DNA of 5,883 bases from an uncultured Clostridia bacterium (lineage in GTDB: Bacteria > Bacillota > Clostridia > Oscillospirales > CAG-272). This document shows positions 1 through 4,589 of the stretch, piece by piece (the first letter of the stretch is position 1; every line of letters starts with the position of its first letter). The notes beneath the pieces are model-generated. The model was given only the letters and a program-made list of their open reading frames with translations, was not told the origin of the DNA and did not search any database. Position numbers and translations under genes: made by a program. The stretch is from positions 1-5,883 of the forward strand of contig CAJGCD010000080.1 of the NCBI GenBank assembly GCA_904501715.1, given 5' to 3'.

Positions 1-66
1 ATCCACTTTGAGATAGAACGTGAATATGAATATGAGCAGGCTAATTTGCGTATGGAGAAATTATAA
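1..66 (+). CDS. C-terminal end of an unidentified protein (5' partial)
   Basis: Frame 1 is open from the first base and stops at TAA 64-66, giving 21 residues that end in NLRMEKL. The tail is charged and rich in Glu, Arg and Tyr (FEIEREYEYEQ), without a signal or membrane character. A strong rho-independent terminator starts 4 nt after the stop, which supports this being a real gene end. The fragment is too short to assign a family or function. It converges on the minus-strand acetyltransferase gene. Confidence 0.6.
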   Translation: MHFEIEREYEYEQANLRMEKL

Positions 67-69
67 CTC

Positions 70-95
70 AAGGGCTACCGCACGGTAGCCCTTTT
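70..95 (+). terminator. Rho-independent terminator of the upstream gene
   Basis: An 11-bp perfect stem pairs 70-80 (AAGGGCTACCG) with 83-93, over a 2-nt CA gap that will open to a small loop in RNA. It is followed by TTTT and a pyrimidine-rich stretch at 94-100. It sits immediately after the stop codon at 66. Confidence 0.88.
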
Positions 96-179
96 CCCTT
101 TAGCGCATAAAGCTTGCCGCCTACTGTGGCATAACATCATATCGCGAAGCACGGAACAAGTTCGGCAAAACACCAAAAT

Positions 180-209
180 AAAAGGCAAAATCCGAAGATT
201 TTGCCTTTT
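180..209 (-). terminator. Terminator of the GNAT gene, with cUUCGg tetraloop
   Basis: A 13-bp perfect stem pairs 180-192 with 197-209. Read on the minus strand the loop is TTCG closed by C-G, the very stable cUUCGg tetraloop, and the stem is followed by a T-rich run (TTTTATTTT), 3 nt after the minus-strand stop codon. On the plus strand it also ends in a T run (205-212), so it may work in both directions and insulate the convergent genes. Confidence 0.88.
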
Positions 210-212
210 TTT

Positions 213-866
213 CTATCTTACCACCGAGGAATGTCTGTAAATATAGAACTCCTCTTGGCTGGGCATCCATTTCTTTTCCTTGGGCGGGAAGGTTGCATCA
301 AATGCAGCGACGGCGGCTTCATCATCGCAACAATCGGCGGCGGTGCTGGGGATATACATCCACTTTTTTCCGTCAAGTACGTTCGGCACAAGTTCGCAAA
401 CGAGGAGCGCCGTGGGATAGTTACCGCCCACAACAAAGCTAACGTTCTTTTTCTTGCAGCTCACAAATCCGCGGCTTACGTAATTTCCGGGGTTGCCAAA
501 GTTAATGTTCACGTCGTAGCCCATCTTTCGTGCAACCTCAAAGGAATGTTCAATGAGAAGCTTGCCGAATCGCTGTCTCTGATATTCGGGTGCGACGCAA
601 AGCGGTCCGAATGAGAGGATCTCCTTGCGCTCACCGTTCTCGTCCTCAAGCCATGCCTTTGTATACATAATGTTTCCGATGATCTTGCCGTCAAGCTCAA
701 GCACGAATGCAAGCTCGGGAATAAAGTCGGGGTGATTACGCATCATGTGAACGTAATAATGCTCACTCGCACCGGGGACGTAAACATTCCAAAACGCCTC
801 GCGTGTAAGCTCCTCAACTGCTCTATAATCTTTTTCGGTTTCTAAACGTATTGTTACATTGTTCAT
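213..866 (-). CDS. GNAT-family N-acetyltransferase, YhbS-like
   Basis: This 217-residue cytoplasmic protein is predicted to transfer an acetyl group from acetyl-CoA to an unidentified amine. The N-terminal GNAT fold begins VTIRLETEKDYRAVEEL (about 4-20). The acetyl-CoA binding motif A is at about 85-115, where LCVAPEYQRQRFGKLLIEH has the Q/R-x-x-G-x-G/A pyrophosphate loop in the form QRQRFGK. A motif-B-like segment, FGNPGNYVSRGF, is at 123-134; the same feature is familiar from COG3153/YhbS relatives (GDPxYYxRFGF). The C-terminal 70 residues extend beyond the core fold and end in a Trp/Lys/Glu-rich segment. The frame is open further upstream to 932, but that would place the start before the promoter -10. 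ATG 864-866 is preferred, with GAGGGA (complement of 874-879) 7 nt upstream. It is monocistronic, with its own promoter and terminator. The substrate cannot be read from the sequence. Confidence 0.9.
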   Translation of the reverse strand: MNNVTIRLETEKDYRAVEELTREAFWNVYVPGASEHYYVHMMRNHPDFIPELAFVLELDGKIIGNIMYTKAWLEDENGERKEILSFGPLCVAPEYQRQRFGKLLIEHSFEVARKMGYDVNINFGNPGNYVSRGFVSCKKKNVSFVVGGNYPTALLVCELVPNVLDGKKWMYIPSTAADCCDDEAAVAAFDATFPPKEKKWMPSQEEFYIYRHSSVVR

Positions 867-903
867 TGCTAAATCCCTCACGGTTGTCAAAGTATGTAAG
901 GAT

Positions 904-932
904 ATTATATCATATTTTTTCAAAAAATTCAA
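904..932 (-). promoter_or_regulatory. Sigma-A promoter of the GNAT gene
   Basis: On the minus strand, TTGAAT (complement of 927-932) and TATAAT (complement of 904-909) are separated by exactly 17 bp. Transcription should begin near 897, leaving a leader of about 30 nt with the GAGGGA ribosome binding site. This promoter decides the start codon, since the longer reading frame would initiate inside or before it. Confidence 0.85.
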
Positions 933-940
933 TGTGTTTT

Positions 941-966
941 AGTGACGACCAATCCGCGTTTTCTAT
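941..966. repeat. 26-bp direct repeat, copy A
   Basis: It begins AGTGACGACCAATCC and ends CGTTTTCTAT. It matches 2085-2110 in 25 of 26 positions (G at 956 against T at 2100). Weaker similarity continues for about 20 bp beyond it (TTTT, TAT and A positions shared). It lies 8 bp upstream of the -35 box of the GNAT promoter. With copy B it brackets the orphan gene at 1205-2089. Confidence 0.8.
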
Positions 967-1081
967 TAGTTTTGTATTATTTCCATTTTAATCCGTTCAT
1001 TTGCCGACGAACGTACCGTAAAGATCGCAACACTACAATATCATAGAAGGACATAAAAGTCCAGCGGATTTTGAAATGTTA

Positions 1082-1110
1082 TTGAAAAATTCACATATTT
1101 GTGGTACAAT
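1082..1110 (+). promoter_or_regulatory. Sigma-A promoter with extended -10, for the orphan gene
   Basis: TTGAAA at 1082-1087 and TACAAT at 1105-1110 are separated by 17 bp, and TGG directly before the -10 gives an extended -10. Transcription should begin near 1117, leaving an approximately 88-nt leader that contains the palindrome at 1163-1188. The rest of 967-1081 holds only a small GGAC/GTCC inverted repeat (1049-1062); I see no gene there. Confidence 0.75.
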
Positions 1111-1162
1111 GCTAAAGGCAACGAAAATATTACGGATGCATTCAAGTTTTTATAATAACCTT

Positions 1163-1188
1163 TTTTGTTAAAAAGCTTTTTAACAAAA
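1163..1188. promoter_or_regulatory. Perfect 26-bp palindrome in the leader (candidate operator)
   Basis: Half-site 1163-1175 (TTTTGTTAAAAAG) is the exact reverse complement of 1176-1188. It lies about 46 nt after the predicted transcription start and 5 nt before the GGAG ribosome binding site (1193-1196). In RNA it would form an AU-rich hairpin, but no U-tract follows on either strand, so it does not look like a terminator. A repressor binding site, or a leader hairpin tuning translation, are both possible. The structure is certain; its role is inferred. Confidence 0.55.
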
Positions 1189-1204
1189 TATCGGAGAAAA
1201 AGTA

Positions 1205-2089
1205 ATGATAATAAAAGTATTTAATTTAGTTATTGAATATGTTTCAAAAATGCAGTTTGTTTACGAGGAAGAACGAAGAGATCTATGTCGTGATTTATAT
1301 TCAGATGCAGAGACTATATATCGACAAGATCCAATATTATTTTCTGATGCAACCTTGGAACTATTAAAAGACATCGTTCCGATTCTTGAAACAGAAGAAT
1401 ACAAAACAAAAATGGAGTGTGCTAATCTTTGGCATAAAAATAGCTTTGATATTTGGATTTTAAGAATAAGATATTTTTTGAATTTAGATCCAATAACAAA
1501 CAAAAAAATCCTTGAACAGAAAATCAAGTCCGCCTTCTCTTCCAATGAGAAGGATTTTATGAAAAAGCACGATGCTATAATAGGATACGAACGATTGTTT
1601 ACACAAGTCTTAAGTGCTGATGATACTGAAGATCATAATCTACGAGAGGATTTAAAGAATCTATTAACTCCTGATTTGGCACGAGACATTGACAGCATAA
1701 TTGCCTATGTATCTATTAATCAACTGTTTAGAAACAAAAAAGATATTCCGTCATACATGAAAACAATTTATTTCACTCTAACAAGTTTCTCCGTTATAGA
1801 AGGAGACGGTTTATCGGGGTGGATAATCGAAAACAAAATTGGGGCATTACGTACTTTTAGCGCGTCATTGAAAAAAATCGGTTGTTTAAATGCATCCAAT
1901 ACCATTCGAGATTTATATGATTTTTTAAAAGATATTCCAGAAGCAATACAACGTGATGAAATAACAGACAATAGAGTTATTGAACAAATTGAAAATGCAG
2001 AAAGTGGCTTGTTAAATAGCATTACCGTTGACGAATTGAAAGTTCTTGCAAATAAGTATCTTAATGACAATGTTCAATCAAATCAGTGA
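1205..2089 (+). CDS. Orphan AT-rich protein, possibly DUF4375/DMP19-like
   Basis: The 294-residue product is predicted soluble and mainly helical, with no signal peptide or membrane segment. I do not recognise it with certainty. The stretch at about 185-245 (LTSFSVIEGDGLSGWIIEN, then ASLKKIGCLNASNTIRDLYDFL) resembles the layout of the DUF4375/DMP19 family: a Gly-rich 'NGG-F-Q-F-N' turn followed by a helix and 'L..IGA..A..I..A...F'. However, the hallmark NGG residues are not exact, so this is a weak suggestion. The N-terminal 150 residues match nothing I know and are rich in Glu and Lys. The start ATG at 1205 has GGAG 8 nt upstream. Base use is strongly AT-biased (AAA, ATA, TTA and AGA codons), unlike pheS or the acetyltransferase, which suggests horizontal gain. 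The TGA stop falls inside direct repeat copy B. It appears to be transcribed alone from the promoter at 1082-1110. Confidence 0.85.
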   Translation: MIIKVFNLVIEYVSKMQFVYEEERRDLCRDLYSDAETIYRQDPILFSDATLELLKDIVPILETEEYKTKMECANLWHKNSFDIWILRIRYFLNLDPITNKKILEQKIKSAFSSNEKDFMKKHDAIIGYERLFTQVLSADDTEDHNLREDLKNLLTPDLARDIDSIIAYVSINQLFRNKKDIPSYMKTIYFTLTSFSVIEGDGLSGWIIENKIGALRTFSASLKKIGCLNASNTIRDLYDFLKDIPEAIQRDEITDNRVIEQIENAESGLLNSITVDELKVLANKYLNDNVQSNQ

Positions 2090-2110
2090 CGACCAATCCT
2101 CGTTTTCTAT
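2085..2110. repeat. 26-bp direct repeat, copy B
   Basis: It matches copy A at 941-966 in 25 of 26 positions and in the same orientation, 1,144 bp away. The stop codon TGA (2087-2089) of the orphan gene is inside its first five bases, so the repeat forms the 3' boundary of that gene. Confidence 0.8.
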
Positions 2111-2124
2111 CACTTTTCTATCAC
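2103..2124. repeat. Tandem 11-bp repeat, two exact units
   Basis: TTTTCTATCAC occurs at 2103-2113 and again at 2114-2124, followed by a partial third unit TTTTC. It overlaps the end of direct repeat copy B. Copy A has only degenerate versions of this tail (TTTTCTATTAG, then TTTTGTATTAT). Confidence 0.7.
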
Positions 2125-2126
2125 TT

Positions 2127-2187
2127 TTCCGAAAAATCTGACAGATGGGCGGAAGAAATGCGGAAAAATCGGTGGATTTTTTGAAAA
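2127..2187 (+). terminator. Weak hairpins downstream of the orphan gene (possible terminator)
   Basis: Two inverted repeats are visible. One pairs 2127-2131 (TTCCG) with 2150-2154 and encloses ATCT/AGAT (2136-2139 with 2143-2146). The other pairs 2164-2170 (AAAAATC) with 2175-2181 around GGTG and runs into a short T stretch. The second has the position and shape of a terminator for the gene ending at 2089, but the stem has a single G-C pair, so it would be weak. Confidence 0.3.
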
Positions 2188-2195
2188 TTAGGGAC

Positions 2196-2280
2196 GCAGA
2201 GGGACGGATTGTGATACGAATTGTATTTCTCGAAATCAGTTTGTGCGCAAGCACACGAGGGTTCGAATCCCTCTCTCTGC
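2196..2280 (+). pseudogene. Broken class II tRNA remnant, tRNA-Ser-like 3' half
   Basis: The 3' half is tRNA-like. There is an anticodon-loop-like CTCGAAA (2229-2235, would-be anticodon CGA, Ser). A 5-bp variable arm pairs TGTGC (2242-2246) with GCACA (2251-2255) around a GCAA loop. A T-arm pairs GAGGG (2257-2261) with CCCTC (2269-2273) around TTCGAAT. An acceptor strand TCTCTGC is at 2274-2280. GCAGAGG at 2196-2202 can pair with that acceptor strand with one G-U, and the 85-nt span suits a class II tRNA. However, the anticodon stem does not pair (TATTT against TCAGT), no D-arm or G18-G19 is visible, U8 is absent, the discriminator is T, and no CCA follows. It is therefore not a working tRNA. 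Either a tRNA decayed here, or an integration event left a 3' tRNA fragment and the 5' acceptor match is chance. Confidence 0.65.
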
Positions 2281-2296
2281 TATTTCTCAAAAAGGA

Positions 2297-2325
2297 TTGC
2301 GATTTTTACTTTTTTGTGGTATAAT
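2297..2325 (+). promoter_or_regulatory. Promoter of the membrane protein/TPR/DUF4037 operon
   Basis: TTGCGA (2297-2302) and a perfect TATAAT (2320-2325) are 17 bp apart, with TGG before the -10 forming an extended -10. Transcription should begin near 2332, about 30 nt before the first start codon. Confidence 0.75.
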
Positions 2326-2361
2326 CTAATCGATAAATAAGAATTTGTTAGAGGATATTTT

Positions 2362-2529
2362 ATGAAAAAGACATTTCAATTAATTTGCTGCGCTGTCGGT
2401 GCTGGAGTGATTGGCTTTTTTGCTAATCAGCTAAATACAATAATGGGATGTCTATTTTTCACTCTTGGTGTTGCTTTGCTTGTCGGTTCAATCATTCTGG
2501 TTTCCAAGCAAGATAAAGAAAACAAGTAA
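2362..2529 (+). CDS. Small two-helix membrane protein
   Basis: This 55-residue protein starts MKKTFQLICC and ends QDKENK. Residues about 5-24 (FQLICCAVGAGVIGFFANQL) and 28-48 (MGCLFFTLGVALLVGSIILVS) form two hydrophobic helices joined by a very short NQLNT turn. Lysines at both ends predict a hairpin with both termini in the cytoplasm. GAGG at 2351-2354, 7 nt before the ATG, is a good ribosome binding site. The gene lies directly behind a strong promoter and 51 nt ahead of the TPR gene on the same strand, with no terminator between, so they are probably co-transcribed. I do not recognise a family. It could anchor or regulate the downstream proteins, but nothing in the sequence proves it. Confidence 0.75.
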   Translation: MKKTFQLICCAVGAGVIGFFANQLNTIMGCLFFTLGVALLVGSIILVSKQDKENK

Positions 2530-2580
2530 ATTCCAATTTATCGAGCTGTTAATAAACACACCTTAATTTTGTGAGGAACT

Positions 2581-3324
2581 ATGAATACAAAACGAATTTT
2601 GGAAAAGCTTGACAGTTATTTTGCAAAAAATGATTATATTGGTGCCGAGCGGCATTTAAAATATTGGCTTGATGAGGCTCAGGCATCAAAGGATGAGCGT
2701 GCGGAGCTTCTATTGTGCAATGAGTTAATAGGATTATCCAGAAAGATAACAAAAGAGGAACAAACATTTTTCTACACTTCTCTTGCCTTAGATACATTAA
2801 AAAGGCTTGGTATGGAGGAATCCATAAGCGCGGCTACCACCTATATAAACGTGGCTACCGCCTATAAGGCGTTTGGAAAAGCATCAAGCTCCCTGCCCTT
2901 ATTCGAAAGAGCAATGGATATCTACGAAAAGAATCTTAGCGACACTGACTCACGCCTTGGCGGTCTTTATAACAACATGGCTTTGACTCTATCCGACCTT
3001 GAGCGTTTTGAGGAGGCATATTCTTTCTATGACCGTGCCCTTTCGGTAATGGCTAATATTGAAAAGGGCGAGCTTGAGCAAGCTATCACTCATCTTAATA
3101 TTGCTTCAACGCTTGAAGCCGAAAAAGGGCTGCTTGACGCAGACGAGGAAATACACAAGCGTCTTGATGAGGCATCCTCTTTGCTTGACGTCTACAAGTA
3201 TGACACCGATGGCTATTATGCTTTTGTGTGTGAAAAGTGCGCGTCTGTTTTTGGATATTACGGCTATTTTCTCTATGAGAATGAACTTAAGGAAAGGGCT
3301 AAACATATTTATGAAGGGTCTTGA
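2581..3324 (+). CDS. Tetratricopeptide-repeat protein
   Basis: The 247-residue protein is built of helical hairpins. Clear TPR units lie at about 83-116 (TYINVATAYKAFGKASSSLP, then a LFERAMDIYE helix) and 126-159 (LYNNMALTLSDLERFEEAYS, then FYDRAL). A third likely unit is at 167-200, and a degenerate one at 213-246 (FGYYGYFLYENELKERAKHI). TPRs bind other proteins, and no enzymatic motif is present. The ATG at 2581 has GAGG only 4 nt upstream, a short but usable spacing. The frame ends at TGA 3322-3324, in the middle of what looks like the second helix of the last repeat. The DUF4037 gene overlaps it by 14 nt in the +1 frame, and the joined sequence would read YEG-(S or L)-ELSKKYYLEYG. It may therefore be the N-terminal half of a split TPR-DUF4037 protein. 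Confidence 0.88.
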   Translation: MNTKRILEKLDSYFAKNDYIGAERHLKYWLDEAQASKDERAELLLCNELIGLSRKITKEEQTFFYTSLALDTLKRLGMEESISAATTYINVATAYKAFGKASSSLPLFERAMDIYEKNLSDTDSRLGGLYNNMALTLSDLERFEEAYSFYDRALSVMANIEKGELEQAITHLNIASTLEAEKGLLDADEEIHKRLDEASSLLDVYKYDTDGYYAFVCEKCASVFGYYGYFLYENELKERAKHIYEGS

Positions 3325-4252
3325 GCTTTCTAAAAAATATTATCTTGAATATGGAACTCCAATGCTTGAGAGGGATTTTCCCGAATATATAGGGCATGTT
3401 GCGATAGGTCTTGTGGGCAGTGGATCCGAATGTCTTGGGTTTGACGATGATATTTCTACCGACCACGATTTTGAACCCGCTTTTTGTATTTTTCTTCCCG
3501 GCGAAGACATTATTGACTCAAAGGTCGAGTTTGCTCTTGAGCGTGCTTACGCAAAGCTTCCAAAGGAATTTATGGGCTTTTCACGGTGCTCTGTTGCTCC
3601 TGTTGGCTCGAAAAGACACGGTGTTATACGGCTTTCGGATTTTCTTTTGGAAAAAGTAGGCTCGCCCACGGGAAAGCTTAGCAACGATGAATGGTTTTTA
3701 GTGCCCGAATATTCACTTGCCGAGGTTACGGGAGGAGAGATATTCCGTGACGACAGCGGTCTTTTTGAAAATATCCGCAAGGGGCTTTCAGCTATGCCGG
3801 AGGACGTATTTTTAAAGAAGCTTGCGGGAAATCTGCTTATTATGGCTCAATCGGGTCAGTATAATTACCCCAGATGTATCGCGCGCGGAGAAACCGGTGC
3901 CGCTCAGCTTGCGGCGATTGAATTTGTTAAGAGTACCATGCAGGTTATCTTTTTACTTAACGGAAAATATATGCCCTACTATAAATGGAGCTTTCGGGCA
4001 TTGAGTGAGCTTGAAAAATTATCAAATCTGTCCTATTCTCTCGAATATCTCATTTCCTCGGAAAACACATCAGAAAATTCAAAGCTCAAATACGATATGA
4101 TAGAGGATATTTCAGCCTTAATCATTGAAGAATTAAAAAAGCGCTCACTTACCGATGGAATATGCGGTGACCTTGAGAAGCATGCGTATTCTGTAAATGA
4201 CAGAATAAGTGATAATGATATAAGAAATCGGAATATTCTTTACGCCGTATAA
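3311..4252 (+). CDS. DUF4037 nucleotidyltransferase-fold protein
   Basis: The 313-residue product matches the DUF4037 family as I know it. The region 24-57 begins FPEYIGHVAIGLVGSGSECL and carries a GSGSE loop followed by STDHDF. This is the G-S-x(n)-D-x-D pattern of the DNA polymerase beta-like (MNT) nucleotidyltransferases, with D51 and D53 as likely metal ligands. ELxxLTxGxxF-like EVTGGEIFRDDSG is at 138-150. A helical C-terminal region follows (about 160-285, including FLLNGKYMPYYKWSFRAL). This suggests transfer of a nucleotide to an unknown target; no substrate is established. The frame is open further upstream (from 3059), but that part lies in the wrong frame of the TPR gene. ATG 3311 is the natural start, with AAGGAAAGGG (3289-3298) about 12 nt before it. 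It overlaps the TPR gene by 14 nt, so coupled translation or frameshift fusion is likely. No clear terminator follows. Confidence 0.88.
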   Translation: MKGLELSKKYYLEYGTPMLERDFPEYIGHVAIGLVGSGSECLGFDDDISTDHDFEPAFCIFLPGEDIIDSKVEFALERAYAKLPKEFMGFSRCSVAPVGSKRHGVIRLSDFLLEKVGSPTGKLSNDEWFLVPEYSLAEVTGGEIFRDDSGLFENIRKGLSAMPEDVFLKKLAGNLLIMAQSGQYNYPRCIARGETGAAQLAAIEFVKSTMQVIFLLNGKYMPYYKWSFRALSELEKLSNLSYSLEYLISSENTSENSKLKYDMIEDISALIIEELKKRSLTDGICGDLEKHAYSVNDRISDNDIRNRNILYAV

Positions 4253-4269
4253 TTTTTTGTTATTTCCTC

Positions 4270-4298
4270 TTGCAAAATACAAAATCTTGTGTTATAAT
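4270..4298 (+). promoter_or_regulatory. Promoter of the pheST T-box transcript
   Basis: TTGCAA (4270-4275) and TATAAT (4293-4298) are 17 bp apart, with TGT before the -10 (extended -10). Transcription should begin near 4305, a few bases before the base of T-box stem I. Confidence 0.8.
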
Positions 4299-4310
4299 AT
4301 ACGGGTTAGT

Positions 4311-4554
4311 AAAACACTGTGATGAAGTCGGCAAGCTTTATTCTCTTGCTTCAGAGAAAACCGCCGTGGCTGTGAGCGGTTGCAAGACAAGGTGTAGCCT
4401 TTCGCTTCGGAGTGCTTTTTGTGAAAACGGTTTTTTCCAAGTAGCAAATTGCGGTTGCCGCCGTTATTGGCAAATGAGTGCCGATAGCTTTGCTGTCGGA
4501 ATTTAGGTGGTACCACGGTCTTCCCGTCCTATTTTCAGGACGGGATTTTTATTT
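4311..4554 (+). promoter_or_regulatory. T-box riboswitch, phenylalanine-specific
   Basis: This leader senses the charging of tRNA-Phe. The base of stem I pairs AAAACACT (4311-4318) with AGTG-C-TTTT (4411-4419). The 5' side of the specifier loop is GATGAAG (4321-4327). The specifier codon is TTC (4406-4408, Phe), just before the closing strand. Inside stem I, CTTGC (4345-4349) pairs with GCAAG (4382-4386), and ACCGC/GCGGT (4360-4364, 4376-4380) form the distal arm. Stem III is CCGATAGC/GCTGTCGG (4481-4499). The T-box AGGTGGTACCACGG (4505-4518) holds the 7-nt bulge TGGTACC (4508-4514), whose UGGU can pair with the ACCA end of uncharged tRNA-Phe. The antiterminator pairs TAGG (4504-4507) with CCTA (4528-4531), and ACGG (4515-4518) with CCGT (4524-4527). 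Uncharged tRNA should stabilise it and switch on pheS-pheT. The rest of the region between DUF4037 and pheS holds only the promoter. Confidence 0.95.
4523..4554 (+). terminator. T-box leader terminator (attenuator)
   Basis: CCCGTCCT (4523-4530) pairs perfectly with AGGACGGG (4537-4544) around ATTTTC, followed by ATTTTTATTT. Its 5' strand is shared with the antiterminator (CCGT and CCTA), so the two structures exclude each other. Confidence 0.93.
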
Positions 4555-4589
4555 ATAAATATTTTTACTTATATACGAAAGGAATCAAA

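Noticed and set aside
201..614. Plus-strand 137-residue reading frame opposite the acetyltransferase
   Set aside because: It is the antisense shadow of a clear GNAT gene that has its own promoter, ribosome binding site and terminator. It also starts inside a terminator hairpin.
867..932. Longer N-terminus for the acetyltransferase, starting at 932
   Set aside because: The start would lie in the -35 box of the promoter, and the extra residues precede the conserved start of the GNAT fold.
1022..1171. A short open frame upstream of the orphan gene (residues such as SPADFEMLLKNSHICG; ATG at 1076)
   Set aside because: It overlaps the strong promoter at 1082-1110, has no ribosome binding site at the ATG, and would give only about 31 residues. 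The promoter explains the DNA better.
941..2110. A CRISPR array or insertion sequence based on the direct repeats
   Set aside because: There are only two copies, 1.1 kb apart with a gene between, no regular spacers, no terminal inverted repeats, and no transposase or cas gene.
2078..2290. Minus-strand 70-residue reading frame containing ERDSNPR
   Set aside because: This peptide is the familiar antisense translation of a tRNA T-arm; the frame runs across the tRNA remnant and repeats, so it is spurious.
4270..4506. Plus-strand 78-residue reading frame between DUF4037 and pheS
   Set aside because: It starts in the promoter and runs through the structured T-box RNA; the sequence is explained by the riboswitch.
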